Positions 51,037 through 60,811 of a stretch of DNA of 62,155 nt are shown here, piece by piece. The notes below the pieces were generated by a model, which did not search any database, was not told the DNA's origin, and worked only from the letters and a program-made list of their open reading frames with translations. The stretch comes from Myxococcales bacterium (GTDB lineage Bacteria; Myxococcota_A; Polyangia; Polyangiales; Polyangiaceae), in the NCBI GenBank assembly GCA_005777185.1, contig SXNL01000329.1:1-62155 (forward strand), read 5' to 3'. The translations under genes and the position numbers were made by a program. Every line of letters begins with the position of its first letter. Position 1 is the first letter of the stretch.

Positions 51037-52767
51037 TCAGACGGCCCTCAGCCGGACGCTGCTCGCCGGGCGCGAACCTGCGGAGCGTGGCGATCGCGCC
51101 AGGAGATCCCTCGCCGCGCCACGCACGGCGGCGCCTGCGTGCGCGCCCGCCATCATGCGAGCGATCTCCGCCTCCCGACCTTCCTCCGAGAGCGGGCGCA
51201 CACGGCTCACCGTGCGGTCGCCGCGGCTCGCCTTGTCGAGGACGAAGTGCGCGTCCGCGAGGGCGGCGATCTGCGGGAGGTGGGTGATGCAGATCACCTG
51301 GCGGTGGCGCGCGATGTCGCGGATGGCCTCACCGATGGCGCTCGCGACCGCACCGCCCACGCCCGCGTCCACCTCGTCGAGCACGAGCGTCGCCCCGCCG
51401 CCGTCGTCCGCCAGCACGCGCTTGAGGGCGAGCAGCACGCGCGAGAGCTCGCCGCCGCTCGCGATCTTCCGCAGCGGGCGCGGCGCCTCGCCACGGTTCG
51501 CGGACAGGAGGATCTCCACGCGATCGACCCCGTCCGGCGTGAGGCGCGACGGCGTACCCCCCGCCCCGCCGCGCGAGACGATCACGTCGAGCCCGCCCTC
51601 CCTCGGGGGCTGGGGGGCCACGTCGATCAGGACGCGCGCGCCGAGCATCCCGAGGCGGGCGAGCTCCAAGGCGATCGCGTCGCCCAGCCGGCGGGCCGCA
51701 CGACTCCGGGACGCCGACAGCGCCAGCGCCGCCGAGGCCGCCGAGACATGCGCCTCCTCGAGCGCGCGATCGAGCTCGACGACGAGGGCGGGCGCGCCCT
51801 CGATCGCGGCGAGCTCGGCCGCGAGGCGCGCACGGTGCTCGAGGAGGTCGGCGGTCGTCGGCCCGTGCCTGGCGAGGAGCTTCGACAAGCGGAACAGCCG
51901 CTCCTCCACGCGATCGAGCGATGCCGGATCGGCCTCCGCCTCCTCGGCGTAGCGCTCGAGCTGGCGACCGACGACGGCGAGCTCTCCGCACGCCGTGTCG
52001 AGCGCCCCGACCGCTGGCAGCAGCGACGCATCCAGGGCAGAGGCCGCGCGCACCTCGCCCGCGAGCCGGAGCAGCGCGTCGAGCAGCGCGGGGCCGCCCG
52101 CGGTGGCATCGAGGAGCGTCGACGCCGCACCGCGCGTGAGGCTCTCGAGCTTCGTGGCGTGCCTGAGCACGTCGCGACGGCGAGCCAGCTCGTCCTCCTC
52201 GCCGAGCTGGGGGTCGAGATCGTCGATCTCTCGGAGCTGGAAGGCCAGGAGCTCTGCCCGGTCCGCCTGGGACGCCGCCCGGTCGAGGGCGGCGCTCCGC
52301 CGGCGAGATATCTCCACCAGGGCGTGCACCTGCGCGGAGAGGCTCGCGCGATCCAGCAAGGTCCCGGCGTACCGGTCGAGGTGGTCGAGGTGCGCGCCCG
52401 GATCCGTCAGCGCCACGCTCTCGTGCTGCGAGGAGACCTCGCACAGCGCGAGGGCGCGGCGGGCCACCTCGCCGCTCGTGACGGGCTGACCATCCACGAA
52501 CGCGCGGCTCCGTCCTCCTCGTTGCACCAGGCGGCGAACCGCGACCTCGCCGTCCGCCCCGCGGAATCGCCCCTCGACCTCGGCCGAGGCCGCGCCCCGT
52601 CGCACCAGGTCGGCGCTCGCGCGCCCTCCGAGGAGGAGGCCGAGCGCGCCCACCAGCATCGACTTCCCCGAGCCCGTCTCGCCCGTGACGACGTTGAAAC
52701 CCGGCGCCAGTTCGACCACGACCTCCTCCAGCAGCGCGAAGTTCCGGATCGATAGCTGTACAAGCAT
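51037..52767 (-). CDS. recN: DNA repair protein RecN
   Basis: 576 residues. SMC-like ATPase of double-strand break repair. IRNFALLEEVVVELAPGFNVV and Walker A GETGSGKSM open the protein; the C-terminal half has the ABC signature LSRVLLALKRVL, Walker B TLVLDEVDAGVGG and the end motif ICITHLPQIAALADAHFVLDK. Two long coiled-coil arms flank the centre. Divergent from the Fic gene; the shared promoter region has a LexA-type site on its strand. Confidence 0.95.
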   Translation of the reverse strand: MLVQLSIRNFALLEEVVVELAPGFNVVTGETGSGKSMLVGALGLLLGGRASADLVRRGAASAEVEGRFRGADGEVAVRRLVQRGGRSRAFVDGQPVTSGEVARRALALCEVSSQHESVALTDPGAHLDHLDRYAGTLLDRASLSAQVHALVEISRRRSAALDRAASQADRAELLAFQLREIDDLDPQLGEEDELARRRDVLRHATKLESLTRGAASTLLDATAGGPALLDALLRLAGEVRAASALDASLLPAVGALDTACGELAVVGRQLERYAEEAEADPASLDRVEERLFRLSKLLARHGPTTADLLEHRARLAAELAAIEGAPALVVELDRALEEAHVSAASAALALSASRSRAARRLGDAIALELARLGMLGARVLIDVAPQPPREGGLDVIVSRGGAGGTPSRLTPDGVDRVEILLSANRGEAPRPLRKIASGGELSRVLLALKRVLADDGGGATLVLDEVDAGVGGAVASAIGEAIRDIARHRQVICITHLPQIAALADAHFVLDKASRGDRTVSRVRPLSEEGREAEIARMMAGAHAGAAVRGAARDLLARSPRSAGSRPASSVRLRAV

Positions 52768-52773
52768 TCAGTA

Positions 52774-52802
52774 TCTCTAACCCGTCCTGAACGCATGGTC
52801 AA
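52774..52802 (-). promoter_or_regulatory. recN promoter with LexA-like operator
   Basis: On the minus strand TTGACC (52802-52797), 17-nt spacer, TAGAGA (52779-52774), 6 nt before the recN ATG at 52767. The stretch 52802-52786 matches, by my count, 15 of 17 positions of the Myxococcus xanthus LexA motif CTRHAMRYBYGTTCAGS as I recall it. SOS control of recN is usual in bacteria. Confidence 0.5.
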
Positions 52803-52819
52803 GCTCAACAACCTTGACC
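52797..52819. promoter_or_regulatory. Dyad of two divergent -35 boxes
   Basis: GGTCAAG-N9-CTTGACC. The left arm gives the recN -35 (TTGACC, minus) and the right arm gives TTGACC (52814-52819) on the plus strand towards the Fic gene, with a poor -10 17 nt on. It could also be read as an operator dyad. Confidence 0.4.
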
Positions 52820-52865
52820 TGTTACGCCCGATTTCATTAGCTTTCCCGAGCCTGGGGCGATCGAT

Positions 52866-53750
52866 ATGCGCGCGAAGACATCCTCGAAAGCCCCTGCCAG
52901 CGCGAAGAAGAAGCGCGTCCGAGCACCCCTGGCGCCCGCGCGCGCGAGGACACCGTCGCTCGAGGAGCGCACCGAGGCGCTGGAGGCGCGCATGCAGCGC
53001 ACCGATCCACGCTTCCAGCAGCGCTACGCGCAAAACTTGGACATGTCGTGGATTTACCACGACAGCGCGATCGAAGGCTCCGTGTACAGCGAGCAGGAGC
53101 TCCGCCTCGCGCTCGATCCGGAGGCCGTGGCACCCCCGGAGTCCGGCATGCAGCCGCTGTTCGCGGAGATCCGCCGCCACCGGGAGGCGATCGACTACAT
53201 CCACGATCTCGCGGGCTGCTCGCGACGGGCGCCCGGCGTCGTGCCCAAGCCGGCCCCGCAACCCGCGAAGAAGAAGGCGCCGATCACGGTCGACGTGATC
53301 AAGCGCCTCTTCCTCATCCTCCACCCCGAGGAGGGCGACCTCAAGACGGTGCGGTACCGCAAGGACGTCCCCCAGCACCGGCTCTACTTCCACGAGTACG
53401 CGCCGCCGGACAAGATCAACTACAAGGTCCGCCAGGTCGTCGACTGGATCAACGATCCGGAGACGAAGAAGGCGCGCGGCCCGCTCCGGCTCGCGTCGCG
53501 GGCGCACTACGACCTGCTGCGGATCTTCCCCTTCCCGACCGACAGCGGGCGCGTGGCGCGGCTGCTCATGAACCTCCTCCTCCTCCGGAGCGGCTTCCCG
53601 CCGGCCATCGTGCACTCGACGGAACGGCAGCGCTACTACGAGGCGTTGAAGGGCTCGAGCGCGATGATGAACCAGATCGTCCTGGAGGCCATCGAGAACA
53701 ACCTGGGGAGCGTGGAGAAGCTGCTCACCCAGTACGAGGAGTCGAGGTGA
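52866..53750 (+). CDS. Degenerate Fic-domain protein
   Basis: 294 residues. It keeps the Fic fold: YHDSAIEG (62-71), an N-terminal motif typical of Fic proteins, and a helix reading [20 protein letters not shown] where the HPFxDGNGRxxR motif should be. Phe221 replaces the catalytic His and Ser227 the Asn, so AMP transfer is unlikely. The basic N-terminus (KKKRVRAPL) suggests nucleic acid or protein contact. An intact 294-codon frame argues for a kept non-catalytic role. No antitoxin gene is next to it; hisF starts 7 nt after it. Confidence 0.85.
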   Translation: MRAKTSSKAPASAKKKRVRAPLAPARARTPSLEERTEALEARMQRTDPRFQQRYAQNLDMSWIYHDSAIEGSVYSEQELRLALDPEAVAPPESGMQPLFAEIRRHREAIDYIHDLAGCSRRAPGVVPKPAPQPAKKKAPITVDVIKRLFLILHPEEGDLKTVRYRKDVPQHRLYFHEYAPPDKINYKVRQVVDWINDPETKKARGPLRLASRAHYDLLRIFPFPTDSGRVARLLMNLLLLRSGFPPAIVHSTERQRYYEALKGSSAMMNQIVLEAIENNLGSVEKLLTQYEESR

Positions 53751-53757
53751 TGGGCCG

Positions 53758-54558
53758 TTGCTCACGCGCCGTGTGATCGCCTGTCTGGACGTGAGGGGGG
53801 GCCGCGTCGTCAAGGGCGTGAAGTTCGAGGGGCTCCGCGACCAGGGGGACCCCGTGGAGTGCGCCGCGCGCTACGACGCGGAGGGCGCCGACGAGATCAC
53901 GCTGCTCGACATCACCGCGAGCGTGGAGGGCCGCGGGACGCTGCTCGACGTCGTGCGACGCACGGCCGAGGCCACGTTCACCCCGCTCACCGTGGGCGGC
54001 GGGGTGCGCAGCGAGGCGGACGTCGAGGCCCTCCTCCTCGCGGGCGCCGACAAGGTGAGCCTGAACACGAGCGCGGTGGCCGACCCTCCCCTCGTGGCGC
54101 GCTGCGCACGGCGGTGGGGCTCCCAGGCGATCGTCGTGGCGGTCGACGCACGGCGCACCACCGCCTACCCGGGAGGTCCTGCGAGATCTTGGGAAGTGTG
54201 GGTACACGGTGGTAGGACTAGGACCGATCTCATGACGCTCCCCTGGGCACGACAGCTCGCGGACCTGGGCGCCGGCGAGATCCTGCTCACGAGCATGGAC
54301 CGCGATGGCACGAAGGATGGGTACGACCTGGAGCTCGTCCGCGAGGTGTCCGACGCCGTGACGATCCCGGTCGTCGCGAGCGGGGGCGTCGGTACGCTCG
54401 AGCACCTCCGGGACGGCGTGACGACAGGTCACGCGAGCGCCGTGCTCGCGGCCTCCATCTTCCACGAGGGCACCTTCACGGTCGCCGAGGTGAAGCGCTG
54501 GCTCGCGAGCCAGGGGATCCCGGTGCGGGAGCTCTCCCGCGGGGGAGGGGCGCCATGA
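53758..54558 (+). CDS. hisF: Imidazole glycerol phosphate synthase cyclase subunit
   Basis: 266 residues from a TTG start. Uses ammonia from HisH to form the imidazole ring. [21 protein letters not shown] holds the catalytic Asp; [19 protein letters not shown] and VVAVDARRT (second Asp), then [13 protein letters not shown] follow. TTG is chosen because it gives the canonical N-terminus; the nearby ATG is in another frame. The other subunit, hisH, is at 28.4 kb. The stop overlaps the next gene (ATGA). Confidence 0.95.
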   Translation: MLTRRVIACLDVRGGRVVKGVKFEGLRDQGDPVECAARYDAEGADEITLLDITASVEGRGTLLDVVRRTAEATFTPLTVGGGVRSEADVEALLLAGADKVSLNTSAVADPPLVARCARRWGSQAIVVAVDARRTTAYPGGPARSWEVWVHGGRTRTDLMTLPWARQLADLGAGEILLTSMDRDGTKDGYDLELVREVSDAVTIPVVASGGVGTLEHLRDGVTTGHASAVLAASIFHEGTFTVAEVKRWLASQGIPVRELSRGGGAP

Positions 54559-56600
54559 GCCTCGAGGGATCCGTCACGCTCGACGAGGTGATCGCCGCGG
54601 TGCAGGCCAAGCGCGTCCCGCTCGCGCCAGAGCTGGCCGGCTACCTGACGCTCGAGATCGCGGACGCCGCCGCCGGCCAATCGCTCGCCGTCGACACGGC
54701 CTCGGTGTTCATCGGCGAGGATGGCGTCGTCGCCGTCGTGCGGCAGAAGCCCGCCACCGAGACGACGGGAGACATCGAGACTTCGGTGCGCGACATCCTC
54801 GTGCGCCTCCTGGACGTGAGCGGCTCGCAGACCCCGGCGCTCGGGGCCACGGCGCGACGCAAGAGCGGCAATGGCCTCCGCGCTCTGGTCGACGAGGTGG
54901 AGGCCGCCCTGATCCCGGTCAACCGGGCGGCCGGCCGGCGTGCGCTCGCGCGACTCGCGCGCGAGGTCAAGCGCGTCACCCACGGCGGCGGTCGGTACGC
55001 CCAGACCGCACGGAAGATCCCGCTCGAGAGCCGGGGCGCGGCGCAGGACGCGACGTCCGGGCTCAAGCCGCGCGGGATCGCCGAGGGGCCGACCGGCGAC
55101 CAGCCCTCGGTGCCCCGAATGCGTCCGTCGGTGCGGCGCGTGACCCCGGCTCCCCTCGTGGCGCCAGGGGCCGTTCCCGCCAGGTCCGCCCCGGTCGCTC
55201 GCCCCCCCACGCCTGGATCTCCCGCCGCTGCGATCCAGCGCTCGCCGCGACCACCCCAGGTCGCTCCCGCTGCGGCGCCGACCCCCGCGCCCCCCCGCGC
55301 GCTCACACCTCCCCCGGCACGCGCTGCCACGCCAGCCCCACCCCACGTCGCTCCCCCGCCACCCGCGGCGAAGCCCGGCCCGGAGCCCGACGACGAGCCG
55401 CCTCGCAACAGCCTGTTCGAGCAGGACGAGGTGGAGAGCTTGCTCGCGACGTTCGAGGTGGCCGGCTCGTTCACCGAGAAGGGCGTCTCCACCGAGCTCA
55501 AGGCCATGTCGGGGCTGGATCCGACGCCCCCTCCCCCGGACCAGCTGCACAAGCTCCTCGGACCCTCGGCGACGTCCGGCCCCTCCGCGTTCACCCACGC
55601 CCGTGGGCCCGGCGACGGCGTGGACGAACTCCTCGCGCTCGGCGATGCCAGCGGGCCTCCATCCCCACCCTTCGGGCCACCCGTCCACGGTGCTCCGCCG
55701 CCGGAGGCCACGCTCCCGGGCGACCCGCCCACGCCGATGCCGGCCCTGTCTCCCGCGCCGCCCGCGGCAGCACCACCGGTGGGGCTCGGCCTACCTCTGG
55801 CGGCGCCGGCGTGGCCCGAGGCGCCTGCTGCCATCGACGCGAGCGACAGCTCGAGGCCTGCGCAGGACACGACGCGGAAGGGCGCACGGTGGATCCATGT
55901 CGTCCTCTCCCTCCTCGCGCTCGCCGTCGTCGGCGGCGCCGCGGCGGCCACGTTGCGGTTCGCGCCCGGGTTCTTCTCCGGGCGCGCGGCCGAGCAGATC
56001 GCTCGCGAGAAGGCGGAGCAGGAGCGCTTCGCGAAGATCGGCCAGGAGCGCGCGCAGCAGAAATGCAAGGTGTCGCTCACGGTGAGCCAGGTTCCGCAGG
56101 ACGCCGAGGTGCTTCTCCGCGTGGGGCAGGCGCCCGCGGACGTCGAGCGCATGCCGAAGGGGCCGCGGCTCGAGTTCGTGGCGACGGCGGAGGGGTATGC
56201 CCCGCGGCGCGTGGTCATCCTCAAGGACGCACCGTGGGAGACGGGGCCCGACGGAAAGGCCCGATACGAGCTGGCCGTCCAGCTGGACCCCTCGAAGGCC
56301 AAACCCGGCCAGCAGGACCCCTGGCCCGCGAGCGAGCCGGGGAGCGAGGTGGGCGGGACCGGCCAGCCCGGCACGGTCCACATCGTCGGCACACCGCGTG
56401 GCGCCGAGCTGTGGCTCCTGGCCGGCGTCGGCCCGCAGGCGCAGATCGAGCAGCTCCGCTGCGACGCCGACGTCGAGCTCCTCGTCGCGGGCAGGGTCCG
56501 GCAGCGCCTCAAGGTGACGCAGAAGGAGATGGAGGCGTTCCCCGTCGACGCGGCAGGGATACGCCCCGTGAAGATCCAGGCGGGGCCGCCGCCCAAGTAG
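54555..56600 (+). CDS. Membrane protein with Pro-rich linker and PEGA-like C-terminus
   Basis: 681 residues. Residues 1-150 ([50 protein letters not shown]) resemble a kinase-lobe-like or helical regulatory domain. Residues 180-445 are a Pro/Ala-rich linker with a short conserved island ([21 protein letters not shown]). One membrane helix follows ([21 protein letters not shown]) and then a PEGA-like beta domain ([31 protein letters not shown]). The start overlaps the hisF stop. Probably a signalling or envelope scaffold; no closer assignment. Confidence 0.7.
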   Translation: MSLEGSVTLDEVIAAVQAKRVPLAPELAGYLTLEIADAAAGQSLAVDTASVFIGEDGVVAVVRQKPATETTGDIETSVRDILVRLLDVSGSQTPALGATARRKSGNGLRALVDEVEAALIPVNRAAGRRALARLAREVKRVTHGGGRYAQTARKIPLESRGAAQDATSGLKPRGIAEGPTGDQPSVPRMRPSVRRVTPAPLVAPGAVPARSAPVARPPTPGSPAAAIQRSPRPPQVAPAAAPTPAPPRALTPPPARAATPAPPHVAPPPPAAKPGPEPDDEPPRNSLFEQDEVESLLATFEVAGSFTEKGVSTELKAMSGLDPTPPPPDQLHKLLGPSATSGPSAFTHARGPGDGVDELLALGDASGPPSPPFGPPVHGAPPPEATLPGDPPTPMPALSPAPPAAAPPVGLGLPLAAPAWPEAPAAIDASDSSRPAQDTTRKGARWIHVVLSLLALAVVGGAAAATLRFAPGFFSGRAAEQIAREKAEQERFAKIGQERAQQKCKVSLTVSQVPQDAEVLLRVGQAPADVERMPKGPRLEFVATAEGYAPRRVVILKDAPWETGPDGKARYELAVQLDPSKAKPGQQDPWPASEPGSEVGGTGQPGTVHIVGTPRGAELWLLAGVGPQAQIEQLRCDADVELLVAGRVRQRLKVTQKEMEAFPVDAAGIRPVKIQAGPPPK

Positions 56601-56603
56601 CGG

Positions 56604-56987
56604 CTACAGCAGCTCGAGCAGCTTCTTCGCGCGGGCAGACGCCTCGGAGATCACGGCCTTGCCTTCCTCCTCGGGGATCCGGAGGCGCTTCATGAGATCG
56701 ACGAGCAGCTTCGTCTCCTCCACCGCCTGATTGCCGTCGGCGTAGGTGAGGAGCACGGCCTGCTGGAGGAGCACGCGACGATCCTGCGCCGACAGGTCCT
56801 GCAGGTTGATGTCGTCGAGGGTGCGGCGCTCGCTCGCGTACTCGAGGATCTCCTTCTCCTCGCTGGGCGTCGCGCGGTAGGCCGACAGGATCGCGCGAAT
56901 CATCTCCTTCTCGGTATCGGCGAACTCGCCGTCGGCCCAAGCCACGGGGACGAGCGCTCGAACGATGGCGTACTCTTGTTCGTGCAT
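56604..56987 (-). CDS. TerB-family protein
   Basis: 127 residues, all helical. VRALVPVAWADGEFADTEKEM and LLQQAVLLTYADGNQAVEETK are the two acidic motifs (D-G-x-F/Q) of TerB/DjlA-like domains, which bind metal ions at membranes. Tellurite resistance itself is not implied, because other ter genes are absent. It ends 4 nt from the convergent membrane-protein gene and follows the receiver gene on the same strand after 30 nt. Confidence 0.85.
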   Translation of the reverse strand: MHEQEYAIVRALVPVAWADGEFADTEKEMIRAILSAYRATPSEEKEILEYASERRTLDDINLQDLSAQDRRVLLQQAVLLTYADGNQAVEETKLLVDLMKRLRIPEEEGKAVISEASARAKKLLELL

Positions 56988-57017
56988 GTTTCGTGTTCCT
57001 TCCCGGGGTCGCGCCCC

Positions 57018-57422
57018 TCACTCCTTGACGCGGATCTTCATGGAAGAGTTACGACGCGTCCTGATGGACTCGATCTCCTTGGCCAGCGAGCTCGGAGAGA
57101 ACGGCTTGGTGTAGTACGCCGACACGCCGGCCTCGTGCGCGGCGGCCTTGGCCTCGTCATCCTCGAGCGAGGACAACGCGATGATCGGGACCGTCAGCGT
57201 CGGCGCGCTCTGCCGGAGCCGCTTGCACACCTCGAGCCCGTCGAAGGGCCCGGGTAGATCGAGATCCACGAGGACGAGATCGGGGGCCCGTGCCAGGGCC
57301 TCCTCGAGTCCGCGCGCGCCGGTCTGCGCGGTCGTGACGTCGTAGCCTCGGGACGCGACCAGGGCTTCGATCATGTGGAGGACCGAGTCCGAGTCCACGA
57401 CGATGAGGATGCGCAGCGACAT
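57018..57422 (-). CDS. Single-domain response regulator (CheY-like)
   Basis: 134 residues. The receiver fold is complete: acidic pair in LIVVDSDS (9-13), phospho-acceptor Asp53 (LVDLDLPG), Ser/Thr switch (IALSSLED) and Lys near residue 105 (YYTKPFS). A Lys/Arg-rich tail (RTRRNSSMKIRVKE) follows. The ATG overlaps the stop of the histidine-kinase-like gene (TGATG), so the two are translated together, but that partner looks catalytically dead. Confidence 0.92.
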   Translation of the reverse strand: MSLRILIVVDSDSVLHMIEALVASRGYDVTTAQTGARGLEEALARAPDLVLVDLDLPGPFDGLEVCKRLRQSAPTLTVPIIALSSLEDDEAKAAAHEAGVSAYYTKPFSPSSLAKEIESIRTRRNSSMKIRVKE

Positions 57423-58822
57423 CAGCCCCCTCGAGCCGGAAACGTGACCACGACGCGCAGCCCGCCCAGCGGGGCGTCGGTCAGCTCGAACTGAGCGCCC
57501 TGGGTGGCCGCGAGCTCCGCGGCGAGGTGGATGGGCACGCTGCTGGGTCGGCCGTAGGTGCCGGGCGCGACCTCGAGCGCGATGTACGCGCGGCGTGCCG
57601 ACGCCGGGAGCGGTGGGCCCGCGTCGTCGACGGTGAGGCGCGTGCCCAGGAAGTCCGAGGTGAGGCCCACCTCCACCGTCGCGCCCTTCGGACTCGCGTC
57701 GATGGCCTGCGTGACGAGCTCGCGCACGAGCACGCTCGTCGCCCGCGGCGGCACTTTCGCCTTCAGCCGGGGGGCGTCCGGCGCGGCCTCCGGAGGCCCG
57801 ATCACGAGGTCGACCTCCGCGGTCTTCGCGCGCGCGTGAAGCGGCGACGTCGCGGTGTGCACGAGCTCCGCCAGATCCACCTGCTGCGCCGGCTCATCGA
57901 GCGCGAGCTCCCCCACGCTGCCGAGACCGGCCGCAAGATCGGTCAGCCGGGCCACCCTGCGGCGGAGGGTCTCCATGTCGGGCTGGGAGTCCCTCCCCGG
58001 CGCCTTCCCGAGCGCCGCCTTGAGCTCGTTGGCGATGCCGCGCACGAGCGGTATGACCACGGCGATCCGGTTCGCATCCGTGGACGCCGGAGGGTAGCTC
58101 GAGACCGTCGAGGGCAGCTCGTCGCTGCGGTCGAGCGCCGCCGCCAGCTCGCGCGCGTAGACCTCCCCCTGGCGACGCGCCTCGTCGAGCTCGCGGATGA
58201 GCGCCTCCTTCTCCTCGCGCTCGCCGTCGGCGGGCAGGGCGAGGACCTCCATGCCTCCCTCGAGCTCGTGTCGCCCTCCGTAGCGGACGGCCATGCGGCT
58301 GAGCCAGATGCGCTCGGTCTCCATCGTCGGGGACTGATCCGGGCCGAGGACCACGGCGACCTCGACGTATCCCTCCGAGCGGCCGACGTGGATGGACGAC
58401 CCGAGACCGCCGCCGTGACCGGTGAGCACGTGGAGCATGCGGCGGAGCTCCGCCTCGTCGCCGAAGACCTCCGTCCCGCCGCCCGGCTCGATCTGCACGC
58501 GCGCCTCCGGCGCGACCTCCCAGAGCAGGGCCGCGAGATCGATGCGCCCCCTTCGCGAGTGCGCAACGGGCTTGGCGTGGAGGTTCGACAGCATCCGCAT
58601 CATGTCGTCGAGCGCGTCGAGCGATGCGTGGATGTCGCCCTCCTCCGGCGACTTCGGCGGCAACACCACGCCCTCCGGGGCCGGGCCGCCCTGGGTCGTC
58701 TCGGCCTCGAGCGATCCCGTCCGGAGGATCTGCACACCCTGGCGAAGCCTCGTGGCCGCGCCTTGCGCCTCTTGTGTGAGGAGCCAGCCAAGCTCGTGCC
58801 GCGTCAACCGACCCTTCGTCAC
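57422..58822 (-). CDS. Histidine-kinase-like protein with degenerate catalytic motifs
   Basis: 466 residues from GTG 58822. Two helical dimer regions flank a GHKL-like domain: an upstream part (RMLHVLTGHGGGLGSSIHVGR) and a C-terminal one (TSVLVRELVTQAIDASPKGAT, LTVDDAGPPLPASARRAYIAL). In the C-terminal domain the N-box Asn is Gln/Ala (TQAID), no phospho-accepting His is seen (RGIANELKAAL where HEL..N is expected), and the D-box is VDDAGP. It may sense or hold the coupled receiver rather than phosphorylate it. The ORF is open to 59176, but that part is antisense to the next gene. Confidence 0.75.
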   Translation of the reverse strand: MTKGRLTRHELGWLLTQEAQGAATRLRQGVQILRTGSLEAETTQGGPAPEGVVLPPKSPEEGDIHASLDALDDMMRMLSNLHAKPVAHSRRGRIDLAALLWEVAPEARVQIEPGGGTEVFGDEAELRRMLHVLTGHGGGLGSSIHVGRSEGYVEVAVVLGPDQSPTMETERIWLSRMAVRYGGRHELEGGMEVLALPADGEREEKEALIRELDEARRQGEVYARELAAALDRSDELPSTVSSYPPASTDANRIAVVIPLVRGIANELKAALGKAPGRDSQPDMETLRRRVARLTDLAAGLGSVGELALDEPAQQVDLAELVHTATSPLHARAKTAEVDLVIGPPEAAPDAPRLKAKVPPRATSVLVRELVTQAIDASPKGATVEVGLTSDFLGTRLTVDDAGPPLPASARRAYIALEVAPGTYGRPSSVPIHLAAELAATQGAQFELTDAPLGGLRVVVTFPARGG

Positions 58823-58975
58823 CCTGGACCTCCGGCTCGGCAGGATAGCCGACCCGGGGCAGAGGTCGGCACGATTCCGCCCACGACCGGAGGCCCGCAG
58901 GCACAACGTCTTGAAAAGATGGATCATTACCGTGAGGCGAGGACAGCCGGCGGGGGCGGTCTTAAGCTCCGGCGG

Positions 58976-59251
58976 ATGCTCGATGAACGCCGCGCCACGA
59001 CGCTCCGCCGTGAACCCCTGAGGACCGTGCTCGAGATCGAGGGCGTGACGGCACGCGTCGCCACGCGCGAGGCGTCGATCCTGCTCGACGCGCGCGGCGA
59101 CGTCGTGGGCGTCGACCTCAGGGACGCCGACGGCCGTGGCGTCGTCGTGATGGCCGGCGCGCACGAGAGCGTGCAATCGACGCGGTCCTTGCAGGTCGAG
59201 GTGGGCCTCGCGGGTGACGGCACCGTCACCCGCGTGGTCATTCCCGGCTGA
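58976..59251 (+). CDS. Small protein, unknown
   Basis: 91 residues. MLDERRATTLRREPLRTVLEI then a beta-rich domain of alternating strands (VTARVATREASILLDARGDVV, VEVGLAGDGTVTRVVIPG). No signal or membrane helix. TAAGCT lies 7 nt before the ATG with no SD. It is divergent from the pseudo-kinase gene and overlaps the convergent aconitase-like gene by 14 nt. No family recognised. Confidence 0.7.
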   Translation: MLDERRATTLRREPLRTVLEIEGVTARVATREASILLDARGDVVGVDLRDADGRGVVVMAGAHESVQSTRSLQVEVGLAGDGTVTRVVIPG

Positions 59252-60587
59252 TGCGCGACGCCTCTCGGGCCGGGCGCCGGTGCGCCGTGGCGGGGTCCCG
59301 GTCCCGCACGATGAGGACGTCCTCCGTCGGCAGCTCGCGCGGCACGGTCACCCGCGTCGGGCGCTTGAACGCGCGCGGATCGCCGATCTTGCCGTGCGCC
59401 ACCGCGAAGGCGGCCGCCTCGACCGACGCGCGGACGGCGCCGGCGTCGCGGGGATCCGCGTCGAACGTGCGCACGCTGGCGCCCTCGGACGTTGGCGGAT
59501 AGAGCGCGCCCGACAGGACACGCTCGTCGGGCTCGATGATCCGCGCGCCGGTCGCGACCAGCTCCGCCAGCGCGCCGTCCGCGGCGAGGACCTCGAGCAT
59601 CTGCCGCGACGGCACGGCCACGAGCCACTCCACCCCGGACGGGACCTTCTTCGCCTTCAGGAGCGTGGAGGCGGTCATCATGTCGCGCAGCGTCACGCCA
59701 TCCCCGCCGAGGACGACCTGCGACACCGGCCTCCCCGCGAGGTCGCGCACCGGACGGATGGCGCCCGCTTCGTCCACGGCGAGGGGGTCGATCGCCCCGA
59801 GGTCCACCGTCACCGCCTCCTCGTAGCGGGCGCCGGGGTCCGGTGCGAGGGAGCGGTGGGCCTTCGATCGCCTCTGGTCGCGAAGGAACACCTCGGTGCG
59901 CTCGTCGCCACCGAAGAGGACGGCGAGGGCGCCGATGCGAGAACACACCGTCGCGATGATGGCGCGCTCGCCGACGGAGAGCAGACGCGCGGAGGGCCCA
60001 CCGACCTCGAGGACGATGGGCGCGCCAACCCGCTCGCCCACGTCGCGCACGAGATCCCCGAGGCCGCGTCGGCACAGCTCGAGCACCACGTCACGCGGCC
60101 CCACGAAGGGTCGCAGCCGCCCCGACAGGAGGACGTGGACCGATCGCGGCGTGCGCAGCGTGCACGTACCCCGCGCCAGCGCTTGGCCGATCTGGCGTGG
60201 CGTGGCGAGCACCGAGAGCATGCCCGCGCCGCCCGTGAGGGACAGCCGCGGGGAGTCGCTGACACACAGCCGCGCCGGGCTCGCGAAGCGCTCGAGGTGG
60301 ACGGGGCCCGCGAAGCCGGCGCCCGGACGCGCCACGGACACCCCCACCGCCCTCGCGCGGGTGATCGACGTGGGATCCGGATCGACGCCCGCCGCCTTGC
60401 CGGTCACCGCCACACCCGCGTGGAGCACGGCGACCTCCACGCGCGCTCGCTGCGACGCGCCGAGGCCGGCCTCGCGCAGGTAGGGCTCGAGCGAGCGCGT
60501 CACGGCGACCTGGTCCACCTTCACCTCGACGGACTCGCCCGCCAGCGTGGGATCGTCCGCGCGCGGGGCGAGGATCTTCTGGACCAT
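59238..60587 (-). CDS. Aconitase/isopropylmalate isomerase-like protein without Fe-S cysteines
   Basis: 449 residues, aligning with the large subunit of LeuC/HacA-type isomerases: VQKILAPRAD start, TPRSVHVLLSGRLRPFVGPRD, GERAIIATVCSRIGALAVLFG, STLLKAKKVPSGVEWLVAVPS. The three cluster-binding Cys are gone: the GSCTNG motif is GGDGVT and the CGPCLG motif is DERVLS. It therefore cannot hold the 4Fe-4S cluster and is unlikely to dehydrate. ATG 60587 fits the family N-terminus; ATG 60620 lies 4 nt after TAGGTA. No small-subunit gene adjoins it. Confidence 0.75.
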   Translation of the reverse strand: MVQKILAPRADDPTLAGESVEVKVDQVAVTRSLEPYLREAGLGASQRARVEVAVLHAGVAVTGKAAGVDPDPTSITRARAVGVSVARPGAGFAGPVHLERFASPARLCVSDSPRLSLTGGAGMLSVLATPRQIGQALARGTCTLRTPRSVHVLLSGRLRPFVGPRDVVLELCRRGLGDLVRDVGERVGAPIVLEVGGPSARLLSVGERAIIATVCSRIGALAVLFGGDERTEVFLRDQRRSKAHRSLAPDPGARYEEAVTVDLGAIDPLAVDEAGAIRPVRDLAGRPVSQVVLGGDGVTLRDMMTASTLLKAKKVPSGVEWLVAVPSRQMLEVLAADGALAELVATGARIIEPDERVLSGALYPPTSEGASVRTFDADPRDAGAVRASVEAAAFAVAHGKIGDPRAFKRPTRVTVPRELPTEDVLIVRDRDPATAHRRPAREASRISRE

Positions 60588-60811
60588 CGTGCGGGGCGGT
60601 TCCCCGGAGCGCGCGCGCATGTGTTACCTAAACCCGCGGGCGCTGCACGTTCAAGTCTTTCATGCGGCGGGTGCCGCAGGGTGGACCGGGGCCGGAAGCG
60701 GAGCAAGCGGTATTATTTGGCCGTTTGGCGCAGAGTTCCGTAGAGTCAGCGTCGGGCCGCGCGCGCGGTCCGGAAGGCAGGGCCCCAGGCGGCGGGCCCG
60801 GAGGGCAACCC

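Noticed and set aside
56604-56987. Tellurite resistance operon
   Set aside because: Only a TerB-type domain is present; no other ter gene is nearby.
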